A stretch of DNA of 64,000 nt from Isoetes taiwanensis (lineage: Eukaryota > Streptophyta > Lycopodiopsida > Isoetales > Isoetaceae). Positions 59,960 through 64,000 of this stretch are shown here, piece after piece (position 1 is the first letter of the stretch; each line of letters starts with the position of its first letter). The stretch spans positions 21,390,459-21,454,458 of the forward strand of contig JAJEKV010000008.1 in NCBI GenBank assembly GCA_021234155.1, read 5' to 3'. The notes beneath the pieces are model-generated. The model had not been told where the DNA came from. It made no database searches and worked only from the letters and a program-made list of their open reading frames with translations. The translations under genes were made by a program, and so were the position numbers.

Positions 59960-62857
59960 GGCTTAGTTGTAAAGTACTACATTCATCAACAAATAATATA
60001 GGCATTGTAAAAGGAGCTTGGTAGATTCTTTAAAATATGAATTGTTCCCTTGACTTGACTTTATTTGTTATGTATCTCATCTCAAAGGGATGATGATAAT
60101 TGAGATATCAAACCCATAGTGAGTTTGGGCTGATGGATGTGGCAAGAAAAGTTCAAATAGGGAAATGAAATTTTCATTTTAAATTACATGGCTAAGATAA
60201 TTTTTGGTGTGATATCAAACAAACTTTTATGTGGAAAAAAATTGGGATAAAAATGGATACATACATGGCTAGTATTGATCGATTTGCTCATAAATTTTAT
60301 CCAATGGCTGATGACTGAGATAAAAGATTTAGGTGTTGATCAAATATGTAGCAAAATACTTGAGGAGTTATTTTGTATTTTTATACACTTTTTGTATGGT
60401 TTCATATGATTTAAGCGTCGTATTGAATGAGGGCACTAATTAGTACTTCTAGAGTGCACATTGTATTTTGTTATCAAAATCCATGTTGTAATGGTCTACC
60501 TTCATTTTCTATTTAGTTCCCTCGGGCATTGCGCTCGAGCATTTTGTATTAGGGTTTTGGACCTCTCTTTTCTCATGGTATAAAATTTTTAAGGGCGGCC
60601 ATGATCTGTTTAGAGGATTGGCTTCCATGATTTGTGTGGTGGCTTCGGAATATAAGCAGAAGTTTTAGAGTTGAATTTATTTCCGTGCACAGTGCAATTC
60701 TTGAGGGCGGACTTGGTTTTGCCTGAGTTGCGCTTCTTTTGTTTAGGAGGAGGTGGACCCGAGAGTTGGGGCCATTATGCAGCGTTAAGCGGCACCCAGT
60801 GAAAGCACTCACGGCTGTAATTTCACAATGCGCAAGATCACCGGGATGGTAGTGTCACGATCGCATTGGAGTCGAGAGGAAACATGAGCTTTTGGGATTT
60901 TGATTTCATGTGTTGTTTAGCAGTAATTAAAATGCAAGCGAGAGCTTGCTTTGGGTACTTTGAGCTTGAAATTTTTTGGGTTTTAGGTCTCTGTGAGGTT
61001 CTTAGCACTCTGGCGGTTGAAGACCAGCTTCCTTGGTTTAGAGCTTAAAAGGCGATATTGGGTGTTGATTATTAAATGGTGAGTGCTGGGCGCATTATCT
61101 ATGGTGTGAAGCCATGGCTGAGAGAAAAAGAAAGACTTCATTAGGTATTTTTTAGCTATTTATGACCTACGCAGGCTCCACGGGCCGTAGAGGCTAAGAG
61201 CATTGCTAGAGCAGCCCATTGTGGCGAGAAAGATTTATCTATAGCAAAATCAGCGACTTTATTCTACCGAGGAGAATTTATGGCAAGTTTTCTGTAAAAG
61301 CAAAATGAAATCGGCCCGTGAAGAGCACCTATGGATCCTCATCGCAGTTCTCGGCCACTGCGCTCTGAGCCCTCGATAAACTCAAGATCTGCTTGGTTTT
61401 TAGGATCGTGTGGCTCGATCCGCAGGTGGGGGTACGGCATTGGCGGGGCCGTTGCTCACATGTTTTTCTCAAGAAGGTGCCAGCGGTACTTTATCACTTG
61501 TCCCTCGAGGAGAAGAAAGGATCTTTGAAGCTGAAGCTGGCCCAGTTGCTATCGCGGCTGGTTGCTAAAGACTTGTATACGGTACTTTTCTCGGTCTGGT
61601 TTTCTCGTTTTATCTCATTATTTGCAAAAACAGGGCGCGTCACGAATCTACAAGGGCGCATCGCGATTTCGTCTCAAAGCAATCAAAGTGTTGATATTCG
61701 AGCAAAACCTATGGCAAGGCTATGTTCTGCTTTGAGTTTGGAAACTTAAAGCGTGCTTGTGGAAGTAGGTTAGTGCCAACATGCTTAATGGTAAGATATC
61801 ACGGGTGTTCTGGATTCTAAGACATAAAATTCGCGTATTTTTCTCGATGGATTTGTTCCCAAAGGTAATGCTGCATCAAACATCACCTTACGATGGGTAT
61901 GACTACATTGTGGAGCAAGGCGAACGTGATACGGCGATAAAAAGTAAGAGCATTTTAGCTTCAAAGCGAGCAATTACTTATTTTTTGTAAGGAGAACTTT
62001 ATGCATTCTTTTTTAAAGGGAGTCATTTGAACTGACAATGGCATTCATCTCTTTTTCAGGTGGGAGGAAAATGCGAAATAACGCCAAGCAAAATACAAGT
62101 TATGGAATGGGCATGAGCGATTCTTGGTTTAGAGATATAGGGCCAAGCTGTAATTATCATGCTACATCATCATCACCAGCGGATTGTCGGTGGTTGGTAG
62201 GCCTAGACATTTTCATCCTATGAACACTTTTGATGCTGCTTGGATACAAGTACTAGTTATCATCTGGATTATTGTTGCCATTAGCTATTTGTATTTCCTC
62301 TTTATGAGGATTAAACATGTTCTACATATCATGCATGGATTCTGAGCGCTTGCCATGGTACAAGACTTATTTATATGACATCGGATCCGTTTCTGCTTAT
62401 CGATCTTATAGCGAACCTTGGTTTGAAAATTAAAGTCCACTATGGCGAGTTGGGAACAAATGCAACACGCCGTCTGAACACGGTTTGTAATTCTCTTCCT
62501 CCATCTCTTATTCCCGTTGTTTACGGTAGCATCGGGTTATCGAGGCTTAGTGTAAGACTCATGCAAAATTTGCCCTGTGATTCTTTAGATGAAAAATTGC
62601 AATCTTGGCACCTTAAGAAGAAGTGCCATTATGATTAAATCGTATTTTCCTCTTGATCCTATGAATATTTTGATCTACACAAATGCCAATGCACTAGTTA
62701 TGACTCTAAGCGTATATTGTGGGTTGTATATTGTGGGTTTGCGCTAAATTCTTGTATTGTATAATATTATACATTGGTATGAATATTATATATCTAATTC
62801 TATGCAATGTTTCGTTTCCATAATTTGAGCACCTCTACCATCCTTGAGCCCGAAGGG
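59960..62857. other. Unassigned sequence, no gene recognised
   Basis: Frames such as 61,393-61,749 (+, 118 codons, containing KVPAVLYHLSLEEKKGSLK) and 62,375-62,638 (+, 87 codons, containing KVHYGELGTNATRRLN) are fairly open but match no family I know. They may be exons or decayed element coding sequence. I found no promoter or RNA gene. Confidence 0.35.
61393..61749 (+). CDS. Hypothetical 118-residue ORF
   Basis: Starts MVFRIVWLDPQVGV. The middle is rich in Lys, Leu and Glu (LSLEEKKGSLKLKLAQLL), and is followed by a hydrophobic patch (YTVLFSVWFSRFISLFAK) that could be a membrane segment or buried helix. No domain recognised. A partial exon of an unknown gene, element-derived sequence, or chance are all possible. 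Confidence 0.25.
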   Translation: MVFRIVWLDPQVGVRHWRGRCSHVFLKKVPAVLYHLSLEEKKGSLKLKLAQLLSRLVAKDLYTVLFSVWFSRFISLFAKTGRVTNLQGRIAISSQSNQSVDIRAKPMARLCSALSLET

Positions 62858-63318
62858 CAAAAATACACAGTTAGCAGAAACCATTGCACAAAACTAACAT
62901 TATTAACACAACCATTGCATTTTGACACATTTAAATTAAATCCTTAAGCCCCCTTTGGTTTGGGTGCATATTCCTACGAGTTCGTGTAGGGCAGCGAGCC
63001 TCAAAATTTACAATACATGTACAAAATTAACACCATTAAGTACATTCTCTCAAACCTTATATTTTGCAAACCTTGTATACGTTATGCAAAACTTGTACAT
63101 ACATACCCCACAAGCCCGAGGGATCGCTATATGCAGTCCAGATTACACGGAATAAAGAGGCAAATAATACTTACATCAGAAGCGACTCTCGTTGCGAAGT
63201 AACCCCAGGTGTGAATATGCACCCAAACCAAAGGGGTTTAAGGGGATTTTAATTTAAATGTCAAATGCAATGGTTGTGTTAATAATGTTAGTTTTGTGTT
63301 AATGGTTTGTATTTTGCA
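62858..63318. mobile_element. Fold-back (MITE-like) element with ~110-base inverted arms
   Basis: Left arm words AACCATTGCA, AAAACTAACATTATTAACAC, TTTAAATTAAA and CCTTTGGTTTGGGTGCATATTC recur as their inverse in 63,211-63,310 in mirrored order. The inner part CCCCCTTTGGTTTGGGTGCA ... TGCACCCAAACCAAAGGGG with TTA/TAA at its outer edges resembles a Tourist/PIF-Harbinger-type terminal repeat, but the outer sequence is also inverted, so the true ends are uncertain. Non-coding. Confidence 0.8.
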
Positions 63319-64000
63319 TAGTCCCACGATTGGCACATGGTTCACTATTGGTGACCCTCCTACCTAAAAACTAAGATCCCCTCACATGTCTTTTGGCGGG
63401 ATCCGACCCTGTGTTTAATGGTTGAACCATGTCAAATCACGTGTATTAAGTTTTTTAATACATTTCATAGGATAAAATCCTGTGTTAGAGATCCCAAAAC
63501 CATGATAGTACTAAGTCTTGAAGACAACCATGCCTTCTATACTACCTAATTATATACCAAATAATTCTCACTTTTAGAATGTCCGGATATAGATAAGCTG
63601 ACCCATTCTAGGCCTAATTCAACCCCATTTTTACCCTAAAAAAGTCGGCTATTTCCAAAATTTACCTAAATATATAGAGTTTTCTAGCATAGAAAAATGA
63701 TGGCGTTCAAAAGAGTTTAGCTTTAAGAAGGTATATGCACGCGTGTGAAATGGTCGAAATGTTTGTAAAAAAATCTAGAGATGTGCTCCACATACAATAC
63801 AACTCCTTACTGCAAACCCCGACAAAATGAGGGATCTTGGAATCTTGAGGCATTGTGTGTGACATCCTAGAATGTTTCCTAAAAAGCAATATTTTCATAA
63901 TATGAAAGAAAGAAGAAAAGAATGATTTTTATCGTCCTTGAGACCAATGCATTTCATGGGACGAGGAAAGACACATCAAACTTATTATTGTTAGGGTTAA
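63319..64000. other. Terminal flank, no gene seen
   Basis: AT-rich sequence with short frames only; nothing recognisable. Confidence 0.4.

Noticed and set aside
63985-64000. Telomere-like TTAGGGTTAA at the window end
   Set aside because: A single TTAGGG-type word, not a tandem telomeric run.

Overview
This window looks like repeat-dominated nuclear DNA of a land plant. It holds plant-type exons of an ESCRT-III VPS20/CHMP6 gene, repeated fragments of a plant formin FH2 domain, a receptor-like-kinase transmembrane exon, and decayed Ty1/copia and CACTA elements. There is no sign of prokaryotic gene organisation. I cannot name the species. I found no rRNA, canonical tRNA or CRISPR array and no certainly intact protein gene; most short open frames here are chance or decayed.

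Layout. (1) 0.8-1.8 kb: the 3' exons of a VPS20-like gene on the + strand, with good splice sites but several coding lesions. (2) 4.2-21.6 kb: two adjacent degraded copies of a copia-like element on the - strand (gag, GAG-pre-integrase and integrase remnants). The second copy is split by a 12.0 kb insertion (about 6,850-18,872) with CACTA-like ends. The first copy preserves the uninterrupted sequence, so it serves as an empty site. The insertion carries no recognisable transposase. It carries a receptor-kinase transmembrane fragment, a promoter/leader-like stretch, a GC-rich 3 kb island, and palindromic minisatellites built on GGAAGGGTTTCC.

(3) 22.3-59.05 kb: a macrosatellite-like tandem array of eight copies of a ~4.5 kb unit. 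Landmark-to-landmark spacings are 5189, 4136, 4597, 4601, 4522, 4505 and 4530 bp. Each unit has the same order: ~170 bp sub-repeats, a long AT-rich non-coding part, a - strand fragment of a formin FH2 domain, and a GC-rich block. Unit 1 has ~590 extra bases, unit 2 is strongly divergent in its formin/GC portion, and unit 8 has deletions, a 1.25 kb insertion and a truncated end. Copies differ mainly by 1-4 base indels, and some neighbours share blocks of nearly 300 identical bases. This suggests either conversion plus decay or, quite possibly, imperfect long-read consensus in a collapsed or expanded repeat.

(4) 59-64 kb: two fold-back (MITE-like) elements and otherwise unrecognised sequence. 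Relatives of the first fold-back element lie on both sides of the array.

How it fits together: this is a nested mobile-element landscape that has captured and amplified pieces of host genes. The most notable object is the formin-bearing 4.5 kb array. The second is the 12 kb CACTA-like element with its empty-site paralogue next to it.
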